A program made the translations under genes and the position numbers. Shown in pieces: positions 1-5,269 of a stretch of 5,269 nucleotides of DNA (position 1 is the first letter of the stretch; each line of letters begins with the position of its first letter). Source of the DNA: JAEZFI01 sp044508215 (GTDB lineage Bacteria > Actinomycetota > Acidimicrobiia > Acidimicrobiales > Microtrichaceae); the NCBI GenBank assembly GCA_044508215.1, contig JBIQID010000163.1:1-5269 (forward strand), given 5' to 3'. The notes beneath the pieces are model-generated. The model saw only the letters and a program-made list of their open reading frames with translations, did no database searches and was not told where the DNA came from.

Positions 1-818
1 ACGTCTGGATCGATGCGGAGCATGACGCCGCGCTCCTCCAACCGCAGGAAGAGGTCGTCGAGCGACTGGGCTTCTGCAGCCGCTTCCATCGTGTCGGCGG
101 CGAGTCCGAAGGCAACGAGCGGGTCCGGCTGCACGACCGCTCGGTTCAGCATCCAAGGGTCACGGGGCCGCACCCAGGTGATCCGTTCGGCGTCCACGCC
201 GTTGAGAAGGAGCCAGACGATCCCGTCGGTGGCGGTCTTCCCGGATCCGATCACCACGTACCGATCGGGAGCCGACGTCACCTCCGCCAGCTCGTTGATC
301 GGCACGACCCGTGCGTCGTCGGCGACCTCGAACGGCGGTGGGGTCGAGGCGGGGATCGTCGGTGACAGGTAGGTGGCGTCGACGAAGCGGCGGCGAACGT
401 GCACCTCGGTGGTCTCGCCCGTCAGCCGCGACGTGACGAAGTGCGAGTCGCCGTCGGCGCGGTGCTCGCAGCCGCTCGCGAAGGTGACCCTTCCGGAGCC
501 CACGAACCGTTGGCGCATCAGGTCGTCGTAGTAGCCCTGGATCTCCCACTGGTGCGCTCGTTGCTGGAGCCCTGCCTCTGCGCCGGTCGCCTGCACGGTG
601 CCGTCGCCCAGCACCGTCGACGCCACGCCGTAGAACACCGACGCCTGGTGCAGCTGCACGAAGGGGTACGCGTCGAGCCAGTGTCCGCCAGGAGCGTGCC
701 GACGATCGACGATCGTCACGTGCACGTCGGCATGGTCGATCAGCGCGTCGACGAACGCCATGCCCATCGCCCCGGCGCCGACCACCAGGTAGTCCGTGTC
801 GACCGATCGCTTCACCAC
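1..818 (-). CDS. FAD/NAD(P)-binding Rossmann-fold oxidoreductase, flavin monooxygenase-like (partial, 3' end outside window)
   Basis: An open frame runs from tandem GTG codons (818 and 815) to the left edge with no stop, giving about 272 residues without the C-terminus. Near the N-terminus, YLVVGAGAMGMAF carries a GxGxxG dinucleotide-binding turn (G14, G16, G19). An acidic residue at the end of the second strand (D38, in TIVDRR) is followed by GGHW at 44-47, as in FAD-binding folds. A second Rossmann-type turn, VVIGSGKTATD, lies at about residues 188-198. Two dinucleotide sites are typical of flavin monooxygenases and related FAD/NAD(P) oxidoreductases. The stretch DAYPFVQLHQASVFYGV (49-65) resembles a family of uncharacterised actinobacterial NAD(P)-binding proteins; this is from memory, not a search. 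No signal peptide or membrane segment is visible, so it is probably cytoplasmic. A good Shine-Dalgarno sequence (AGGGAGG, 830-824) lies 5 or 8 nt before the two GTGs, so the exact start is ambiguous by one codon. It follows the SRPBCC gene by 59 bp and may share its transcript. The substrate cannot be inferred. Confidence 0.82.
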   Translation of the reverse strand, partial: MVKRSVDTDYLVVGAGAMGMAFVDALIDHADVHVTIVDRRHAPGGHWLDAYPFVQLHQASVFYGVASTVLGDGTVQATGAEAGLQQRAHQWEIQGYYDDLMRQRFVGSGRVTFASGCEHRADGDSHFVTSRLTGETTEVHVRRRFVDATYLSPTIPASTPPPFEVADDARVVPINELAEVTSAPDRYVVIGSGKTATDGIVWLLLNGVDAERITWVRPRDPWMLNRAVVQPDPLVAFGLAADTMEAAAEAQSLDDLFLRLEERGVMLRIDPD

Positions 819-823
819 AGCGG

Positions 824-841
824 CCTCCCTCCGGACGAGGG
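824..841 (-). promoter_or_regulatory. Shine-Dalgarno of the oxidoreductase gene, overlapped by a small hairpin
   Basis: On the minus strand AGGGAGG (830-824) is a strong ribosome binding site for the GTG starts at 818/815. Just upstream, CCCTC (841-837) can pair with GAGGG (831-827) around the loop GTCCG. This would cover most of the Shine-Dalgarno sequence. The site decides the start. The hairpin is short (5 bp) and any translational role is speculative. Confidence 0.5.
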
Positions 842-877
842 TCTTTCCAGTTGGCTCCCCAGCTGTGCTTCGAGACG

Positions 878-1336
878 TCAGGGCGCCTCGGCGACCGCTT
901 TCACGCGTTCGAGGGTCCGCAGCATGTCGCGGCGGTTCCGGTTCTCGCGCAGGAAACCGCCGAGCGGTCTCCAGAGACGGGTCCAGATGGTGTCGGGCAT
1001 CCGGAACGACTCGGTGGCGTCGGTGCCGCCGTCACCGCTCGGCGCGAAGTCGTACCGCCAGACGTTCACGTGCTTGCCGCCGAGAACGACGGCGAACTCG
1101 AAGACCTCGCCGGGGACGCACTCGGTCACCTCGCAGGTGGTCCAGTAGACGGGACCGATCTCGTTCCGCCTGACGTGCCCCCGGTACCGGGCGCCGACAG
1201 CCGGGCCGGTCGCTCCGTCGAGCCACTCGGCCTCGAACACCTCCGGGCTGTACGAGCCCAGCTGCGTGATGTCGCTCACGAGGCCCCACACCTTGTTGGG
1301 CGGAGCGTCGATGTGGAGCGTGACGGAGGCGTGCAC
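878..1336 (-). CDS. SRPBCC family protein (polyketide cyclase/dehydrase-like, START-related)
   Basis: A 152-residue protein, close to the usual 140-160 of single-domain SRPBCC proteins. The N-terminus ASVTLHIDAPPNKVWGLVSD is the classic first strand plus 'aP...vW..vsD' helix of this fold. It continues with SYSPEVFEAEWLDG, then alternating strands ending in an aromatic/acidic stretch. A long C-terminal helix (about 125-150, rich in Arg, Asn and Leu) would close the helix-grip pocket. Such proteins bind hydrophobic ligands. Members include cyclases, lipid-transfer proteins and many of unknown function, so no reaction can be assigned. The start is GTG at 1336: an in-frame TAG lies at 1348-1346, so no longer start exists, and a modest AGGG (1347-1344) sits 7 nt upstream. 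There is no signal peptide, so it is probably cytoplasmic. The gene begins 154 bp after glnD with a stem-loop between them, and is followed after 59 bp by the oxidoreductase, with which it probably forms a unit. Confidence 0.85.
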   Translation of the reverse strand: MHASVTLHIDAPPNKVWGLVSDITQLGSYSPEVFEAEWLDGATGPAVGARYRGHVRRNEIGPVYWTTCEVTECVPGEVFEFAVVLGGKHVNVWRYDFAPSGDGGTDATESFRMPDTIWTRLWRPLGGFLRENRNRRDMLRTLERVKAVAEAP

Positions 1337-1430
1337 AGGCCGACCCTACGTGTGCGACCGGCCGCGCGCTCGGCGAACGAAACCCCTCCCAGGCCTCCCG
1401 CCACTCCCGAGCGGCCGCCACCCCCGATTC

Positions 1431-1470
1431 GTTGCGTAGAACCCGCCCGATCGGCGTGGCTCTACGCAGC
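1431..1470 (-). terminator. Imperfect stem-loop downstream of glnD, possible terminator
   Basis: TGCGTAGA (1433-1440) and TCTACGCA (1461-1468) are perfect inverted copies. The stem continues inward through CC/GCC-rich stretches with one mismatch and one bulged base, around a central CGATCG (1448-1453). It begins about 20 bp after the glnD stop (minus strand) and lies wholly between genes. No T-run follows on the minus strand, so it is not a textbook intrinsic terminator. GC-rich actinobacteria often use such U-poor hairpins. It could instead be an operator or a processing site. Confidence 0.45.
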
Positions 1471-1490
1471 AGAACGGGGAGAGACGCGGG

Positions 1491-3831
1491 TCAGACGCCC
1501 GGGACGAGGACGTGCAGGAGCGCCCGTTCGATCTCGCGCAGGTGCTCGGGGTCGGTCACGGGGCCGCGGTCGCGACCGGTGACGTAGAAGGTGTCGACCG
1601 CGTCGCCCCCGATGGTCTGGATGCGGGCCCGGGCGACGTCGAGGTCCATGTCGGCGAGCGCGCGGGTGAGGCCGTACAGCAGGCCCGGCACGTCCGGGCC
1701 GACCACCTCGACGACCGTCGCGCTGCTCACGTCGTCGTTGTCGAACCGCACGCCGGTGGGCAGCTGGCTGACGCCCGACGATCGAGTCGGCCGGCGCCCA
1801 CGCAGCCGCTCGGCCAGGCGTGCCTCCAAGGCGAGACGCCCCTCGAGGGCCGCCCGCACGTCCGCTGCCACCCGGTCCCACGCGATCATCCCGGCCCCGC
1901 CGGCCGACACCCGGATCTCCTCGAGCGCCACGCCCCGCTCGGAGTGCACGTTGGCCTCGACCACGTCCAGGTCGTGCAGCGCGAGCGCGCCGGCGACGCG
2001 GCTGAGCACACCGCGACGGTCGGGGCAGGTCACGAGCAGACGGTCGCCCTCGGCGCGCACCTCGACGGCCTGCCCGAACATCCGCGCCCGCTGCGCGTCG
2101 CTGGGGAACGAGTGCGCCCCGGTCGACGAGGTCTCCTCCCCCCGCAGGTGGTCGGCCACCCGGGACGCGAGCTGCTCGACGAGCTGCGCCTTCCACGAGC
2201 CCCAGGCCGTCGGGCCCGTCGCGCGACCGTCGCACTCGACGAGCGCGTGCAGCAGCGCCAGCCGCTCGGGGGTGCCCACCTGGCGCACCACCATCTCGAT
2301 GGTCGCCGGGTCGTCGAGGTCCCGCCGCGTCGCCACGTCGGGGAGGAGGAGGTGGTTCCGCGTGAGGAAGCCGATCGTGCTCACGTCCTCGGGGCCGAAG
2401 CCGACGCGGGCGGCGATTGCCTCGGCCACCTCCGCGCCCTCGACGCTGTGGTCGCCGGGGTAGGCCTTGCCGATGTCGTGGAGGAGCGCACCCACCACCA
2501 GGAGGTCCGGGCGGGGCGTGCGGGGCGCCAGCTCGGCGGCGATCGCCGCGCACTCGAGCAGGTGGCGGTCGACGGTGAAGCGGTGGAACGCGTTGCGCTG
2601 CGGACGGCTGCGAGCGGGCTCCCACTCGGGGAGCAGCGTGGTCCAGAGGCCGCACTGGTCGAGCGCTTCGACCACCGGCACCATGGCGGGCCCGACGGAG
2701 AGCAGCTCCACGAAGGCGTCCCGAGCCTCGTCCGACCACGGCTCGGGCACCGAGGGCGCCTTCCGCAGCCGCTCGAGGAGGTCCGCGGAGATGCGGGCGG
2801 TCCACCGGGCTGCGGCCAAGGCGACCCGCAGCACCAGCAGAGGGTCGTCCNNNNNNNNNNNNNNNNNNNNNNNNNNNNNNNNNNNNNNNNNNNNNNNNNN
2901 NNNNNNNNNNNNNNNNNNNNNNNNNNNNNNNNNNNNNNNNNNNNNNNNNNTCGATCGGCCGACCTCCCCGCAGGCGCCCGCGGATGCCGCTCTCGACCGA
3001 GGCACGGATGTCGTGCCAGCTCTCGTCCGACGCCCACGCGATCGTCCGCCCCGCCGCTGCGACATCGGCCATGAGGTCGTCCGCGTCGCCCGAGGCGACG
3101 AGCCGAGGCGCGATCGTGTCCTGCTCCTCCATCAGCAGGCGGTCGTCGGGGCGGGAGGTGGCTCGGTGCAGCTCCACCCTTGCGAGGAGGAGGGTGTCGT
3201 AGGCCGACTCGGCGCTGGCCAGGAGGTCGGGAGAGATCTCGGCGCCGGCGTCGCGCGCCCAGTGCAGCGCGTGCACGTCCCGGAGACCGCCGCGCCCCTC
3301 CTTCAGGTCGGGCTCGAGGTCGAACGCCACCTCGCCGCCCGTCCGGTGGCGCTCGGCGACCGAGCCGGCGAGACGGGCGAGCCAGCGCTTCCCACGCTTG
3401 CGCCAGTTGGTGCGCGAGCGCTCGGCCAGCTCGTCGCTGAGCGACTGGTCACCGGCCAGGTGTCGGACGCTCAGCAAAGCGGTGGCGGTCTCGAGGTCCT
3501 CCGCCGCCAACCCCAGCGTGTCGCGCACCGTGCGGACCGAGTGCCCGAGCTTCATCCCCGAGTCCCAGATCGGGTACCAGAGCGACTCGGGGACGCTGCC
3601 CGGCGTCACGCTCCGGTCGACGAGCAGCAGCAGGTCGAGGTCGGATTGGGGGGCGAGCTCGCGGCGACCGTGCCCACCGAGGGCGACGAGCGCCATGCCC
3701 TCCGACGGGGCAGACCTGTGGAACAGCTCGACGAGCCACTCGTCGACCAGCGCGGTGTGCGCCTCGCAGAAGCGCCGACCCCGCAGTGCGGGGTCGGCGA
3801 TCAGTCGGCTCCTGGGCGGTGGCGGTGTCAT
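1491..3831 (-). CDS. glnD: [Protein-PII] nucleotidyltransferase/deadenylylating enzyme GlnD, interrupted by a 100-N assembly gap
   Basis: GlnD is a cytoplasmic sensor that modifies P-II on its T-loop tyrosine and removes the group again, in response to nitrogen status. The start is ATG 3831; no earlier in-frame start was found back through the intergenic region. Residues 51-66 contain the nucleotidyltransferase signature: LGGHGRRELAP then SDLDL, with metal-binding D64 and D66. The GlnD-typical linker LEPDLKEGRGGLRD lies at 172-185. The first part reads to residue 293, then the Ns begin. After the gap the frame resumes at 2849. An HD phosphohydrolase domain follows, with FHRFTVDRH, then LLHDIGK (HD at 2480-2475) and GDHS, all intact. 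Two C-terminal ACT domains follow: TCPDRRGVLS (from about 2030) and VVGPDVPGLLYG (from about 1715). The order NTase-HD-ACT-ACT is the full GlnD plan. The visible 293 + 452 residues plus about 34 missing give roughly 780, in line with actinobacterial GlnD as I recall it. The apparent one-base frame change is an artefact of the N placeholder. The gene follows glnB by 141 bp with a hairpin between. In actinobacteria the activity is usually adenylylation of P-II; that assignment here is by lineage. Confidence 0.95.
2851..2950. other. Assembly gap (100 Ns) inside glnD
   Basis: Exactly 100 Ns, a conventional placeholder length. Upstream in glnD, two bases of a codon remain (GA, 2952-2951). Downstream, one base remains (2850) before codon 2849-2847. 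For glnD to stay in frame the true missing length must be a multiple of three, and 100 is not. The missing segment falls between the nucleotidyltransferase/linker region and the HD domain. Confidence 0.97.
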
Positions 3832-3906
3832 CGCTTCCCGCTGTGCCGTTCGAACATCTCGGTCAGATCTCCTTCGCTGCCCGCTTCGAGGAGAGGCCCC
3901 CGAAAT
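3832..3906 (-). other. Leader region upstream of glnD, no clear promoter
   Basis: These 75 bases lie between the hairpin and the glnD ATG. On the minus strand a weak purine-rich stretch (GGGAAG) sits a few bases before the ATG and is the only ribosome-binding candidate. I see no convincing -35/-10 pair. A palindrome GTTCGAAC (3848-3855) lies 16 bases upstream of the start codon. It is short enough to be chance, and I assign it no role. Confidence 0.3.
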
Positions 3907-3944
3907 GCTCCTCCGGCCGGGTCGGGCATCCCGGCCGGAGGAGC
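3907..3944 (-). terminator. Perfect 15-bp inverted repeat between glnB and glnD, probable terminator or attenuator
   Basis: The arms 3907-3921 and 3930-3944 are perfect inverted copies (GCTCCTCCGGCCGGG and its complement), separated by 8 bases. On the minus strand the hairpin begins 28 nt after the glnB stop and is followed by ATTTCG, a very short U-run. The position and very stable GC stem suggest it ends the amtB-glnB transcript or reduces read-through into glnD. Each arm also contains the self-complementary octamer CCGGCCGG, so a protein-binding operator is an alternative. Confidence 0.7.
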
Positions 3945-3972
3945 GCCCCGTGGGTCGGGGGGCCCGCCCGGG

Positions 3973-4311
3973 TCACACGGCGTCGACGCCGCGCTCCCCG
4001 GTGCGGATCCGCACCACCTCGTCGACGGGGGTCACCCAGACCTTGCCGTCGCCGATCTTGTCGGTGCGTGCCGACTTCTCGATGGCCTCGACCACCGCCA
4101 GGACCTCGCTGTCCTCGGCGATGACCTCCACCTTCACCTTCGGCAGGAAGTCCACCTGGTACTCGGTTCCCCGGTACGTCTCGGTGTGCCCGCCCTGCCG
4201 ACCGAAGCCGCGGACCTCGCTGACGGTGATGCCGACGACGCCGGCCGCCTTGAGGGCGTTCTTCACGTCATCGAGCTTGAAGGGCTTGATGACCGCTGTG
4301 ACGAGCTTCAT
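3973..4311 (-). CDS. glnB: P-II family nitrogen regulatory protein (GlnB/GlnK)
   Basis: A 112-residue protein, exactly the classical P-II length. P-II forms cytoplasmic trimers that bind ATP/ADP and 2-oxoglutarate and report nitrogen status to AmtB and other targets. All landmarks are present: N-terminal MKLVTAVIKPFKLDDV; GFGRQGGH (36-42) leading into the T-loop; Tyr46 and Tyr51 in YRGTEY, Tyr51 being the residue modified by GlnD; FLPKVKVEV after it; the B-loop KIGDGK (85-90); and the C-loop RIRTGE with R101 and R103. Residue 54 is Asp, as in E. coli GlnB, whereas E. coli GlnK has Asn, so sequence and context give mixed names. Linkage to amtB favours calling it glnK functionally. The ATG at 4311 has a strong purine-rich Shine-Dalgarno (AGAGGTGGAG) just upstream. 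The frame stays open further upstream to 4401, but that would overlap amtB and add a non-homologous stretch. The gap to amtB is 31 bp, so the two are very likely one operon. Confidence 0.97.
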   Translation of the reverse strand: MKLVTAVIKPFKLDDVKNALKAAGVVGITVSEVRGFGRQGGHTETYRGTEYQVDFLPKVKVEVIAEDSEVLAVVEAIEKSARTDKIGDGKVWVTPVDEVVRIRTGERGVDAV

Positions 4312-4313
4312 CG

Positions 4314-4326
4314 CTCCACCTCTCCC
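4314..4326 (-). promoter_or_regulatory. Shine-Dalgarno region of glnB
   Basis: On the minus strand GGGAGAGGTGGAG (4326-4314) precedes the glnB ATG at 4311-4309. The best core, AGGTGG, is 4 nt from the ATG. It supports the short start giving the 112-residue P-II protein over a longer start inside amtB. Confidence 0.65.
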
Positions 4327-4342
4327 TTGATCTCGATCCTCA

Positions 4343-5269
4343 TCAGACCAGCACCTCCTGGGAAGCCTTGGCAGCACCCACCGGCGCAGGGGCACCTGCA
4401 CCCGGGCGGCCCATGGTCACCTCACCGGAGTTGTACGCCGTCTCGGCGTGCTCCGACGTGTCGAGCCCGCTGGCCTCGGCCTCCTCGTCCACCCGGATGC
4501 CGATGGTCGCCTTCAGCGCCAGCAGCAGGACGGCGGTGGCGATGCCGGACCAGATGATCGCAGCGACGTTCGCCAGTGCCTGCTCGAAGAACAGGTCCAG
4601 ACCGCCGCCGAGGAAGAGGCCCTTCATGTGGTCGGCCCCGAAGTACTCGGGGTCGGCGAACAGGCCGATCATCAGCGAGCCCACGAGGCCACCGACGAAG
4701 TGGACGCCCACCACGTCGAGGGCGTCGTCGTAGCCGGCCTTGAACTTCAGCTGGACGGCGAAGCAGCAGATCGCACCGGCGGCGAGGCCGATGATGACCG
4801 ACGGCATCGTGGTCACGAAGCCAGCTGCGGGGGTGATGGCCACGAGGCCGGCGACGATGCCCGAGGCAGCGCCGAGGTTGGTGAAGTGGCCGTCCTTGAG
4901 CCGCTCGACCACTGCCCAGGCGAGCCCGGCTGCGGCTGCGGCGACGAAGGTGTTCATGAAGGCCTGGACCGCCTGGCCGTTCGCTGCGAGGGCGGAGCCG
5001 GCGTTGAAGCCGAACCAACCGAACCAGAGGATGCCCGTGCCGATCATGACCAACGGCATCGAGTGCGGCGGGTGCCCCTCCGACGGCCAGCCCTTGCGCT
5101 TGCCGAGGATGAGGACGGCGACGAGGGCCGCCATGCCGGCGTTCACGTGGATGGCGGTGCCACCGGCGAAGTCGAGGGAGCCCCGCTGGCCCAGCCAGCC
5201 GCCATACACCCACTTGAAGATGGGGGCGAAGACGAAGATCACCCACAGCGGGGCGAAGATCGCCCACGC
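4343..5269 (-). CDS. amtB: Ammonium transporter AmtB (partial, N-terminus outside window)
   Basis: The frame is open from the right edge to a TGA at 4345-4343, giving 308 residues. By alignment in mind with E. coli AmtB about 127 residues are missing at the N-terminus. It is an inner-membrane trimeric ammonium channel. Pore residues match: DFAGGTAIHVN supplies the first twin-histidine (H41, equivalent to E. coli H168) and D33 (D160). FGWFGFNAGSA supplies W85 and F88 (W212, F215). DVVGVHFVGG supplies the second twin-histidine (H190, equivalent to H318); the His-His spacing is 149 versus 150. Hydrophobic segments near 35-55, 72-93, 103-121, 157-172, 184-204 and 230-252 fit the C-terminal part of the 11-helix fold. 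The cytoplasmic tail IGIRVDEEAEASGLD...HAETAYN keeps the conserved region contacting P-II, then extends about 28 residues in an Ala/Pro/Gly-rich stretch beyond YN. The internal GTG at 5242 is not the start. The promoter and any nitrogen-regulator site would lie outside the window. Confidence 0.97.
   Translation of the reverse strand, partial: AWAIFAPLWVIFVFAPIFKWVYGGWLGQRGSLDFAGGTAIHVNAGMAALVAVLILGKRKGWPSEGHPPHSMPLVMIGTGILWFGWFGFNAGSALAANGQAVQAFMNTFVAAAAAGLAWAVVERLKDGHFTNLGAASGIVAGLVAITPAAGFVTTMPSVIIGLAAGAICCFAVQLKFKAGYDDALDVVGVHFVGGLVGSLMIGLFADPEYFGADHMKGLFLGGGLDLFFEQALANVAAIIWSGIATAVLLLALKATIGIRVDEEAEASGLDTSEHAETAYNSGEVTMGRPGAGAPAPVGAAKASQEVLV

Noticed and set aside
399..1148. Plus-strand open frame across the oxidoreductase and SRPBCC genes
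   Set aside because: It crosses two convincing minus-strand genes and their spacer, and its protein looks like reverse-frame composition.
1512..3074. Long plus-strand open frame opposite glnD
   Set aside because: It is antisense to clear GlnD domains, spans the Ns, and its translation is a low-complexity His/Gly/Arg/Val mix with no recognisable domain. This is typical of GC-rich shadow frames.
1491..3831. glnD as a frameshifted pseudogene
   Set aside because: The frame change falls exactly at the N placeholder, and all catalytic and regulatory motifs on both sides are intact.
3848..3855. Palindrome GTTCGAAC as an SOS/LexA box
   Set aside because: The actinobacterial LexA site has GAAC and GTTC separated by four bases in the opposite arrangement. 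The 8-base palindrome does not fit and could be chance.
3907..3944. Inverted repeat as a transposon end or recombination site
   Set aside because: There is no transposase, integrase or target duplication nearby, and it sits right after a stop codon between conserved operon genes, which fits a transcription signal better.
3973..4401. Longer 142-residue version of the P-II gene
   Set aside because: The additional 30 residues overlap the end of amtB and have no P-II homology. The ATG at 4311 gives the canonical 112 residues with a good Shine-Dalgarno sequence.
2467..4557. Very long plus-strand open frame opposite glnD, glnB and amtB
   Set aside because: It covers three well-identified genes on the other strand and contains no family motif. 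Stop codons are rare in such GC-rich sequence.

Overview
The window is GC-rich throughout. All five recognisable genes lie on the minus strand. In transcription order (from high to low coordinates) they are an ammonium transporter (amtB, 5' end outside the window), a P-II signal protein (glnB/glnK type), the P-II nucleotidyltransferase glnD, a small SRPBCC/polyketide-cyclase-like protein, and a Rossmann-fold FAD/NAD(P)-binding oxidoreductase whose 3' end is outside the window. The composition, GTG starts, amtB-glnK-glnD order and protein style point to a high-GC actinobacterium. An environmental lineage such as Acidimicrobiia is possible, but the lineage is an inference. The run of 100 Ns inside glnD shows that the source is a scaffolded draft assembly, perhaps a metagenome-assembled genome.

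Layout. 5269-4343: amtB. 4311-3973: glnB, 31 bp after amtB, so very probably co-transcribed. 3972-3832: a 141-bp gap with a strong perfect 15-bp inverted repeat, which looks like a terminator or attenuator. 3831-1491: glnD, interrupted by the 100-N assembly gap at 2950-2851. 1490-1337: a 154-bp gap with a second, imperfect stem-loop just after glnD. 1336-878: SRPBCC gene with a GTG start. 877-819: a 59-bp gap ending in a Shine-Dalgarno sequence. 818-1: the oxidoreductase, partial. No stretch longer than 300 bases lacks a gene.

How the genes work together. AmtB, P-II and GlnD form the classic nitrogen-sensing unit. AmtB conducts ammonium, P-II binds ATP/ADP and 2-oxoglutarate and can plug AmtB, and GlnD modifies P-II on the T-loop tyrosine, which is present here at position 51. 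In characterised actinobacteria (Streptomyces, Corynebacterium) GlnD adenylylates rather than uridylylates P-II. The same chemistry is likely here but cannot be read from the sequence. The last two genes form a separate, probably co-directional pair with no visible link to nitrogen control, and their substrates are unknown.

I see no mobile elements, tRNA or rRNA genes, CRISPR arrays or defence genes. I do not see a previously undescribed system. The most notable points are the inverted repeat between glnB and glnD, the gap arithmetic showing that glnD is probably intact, and the uncharacterised SRPBCC-oxidoreductase pair.
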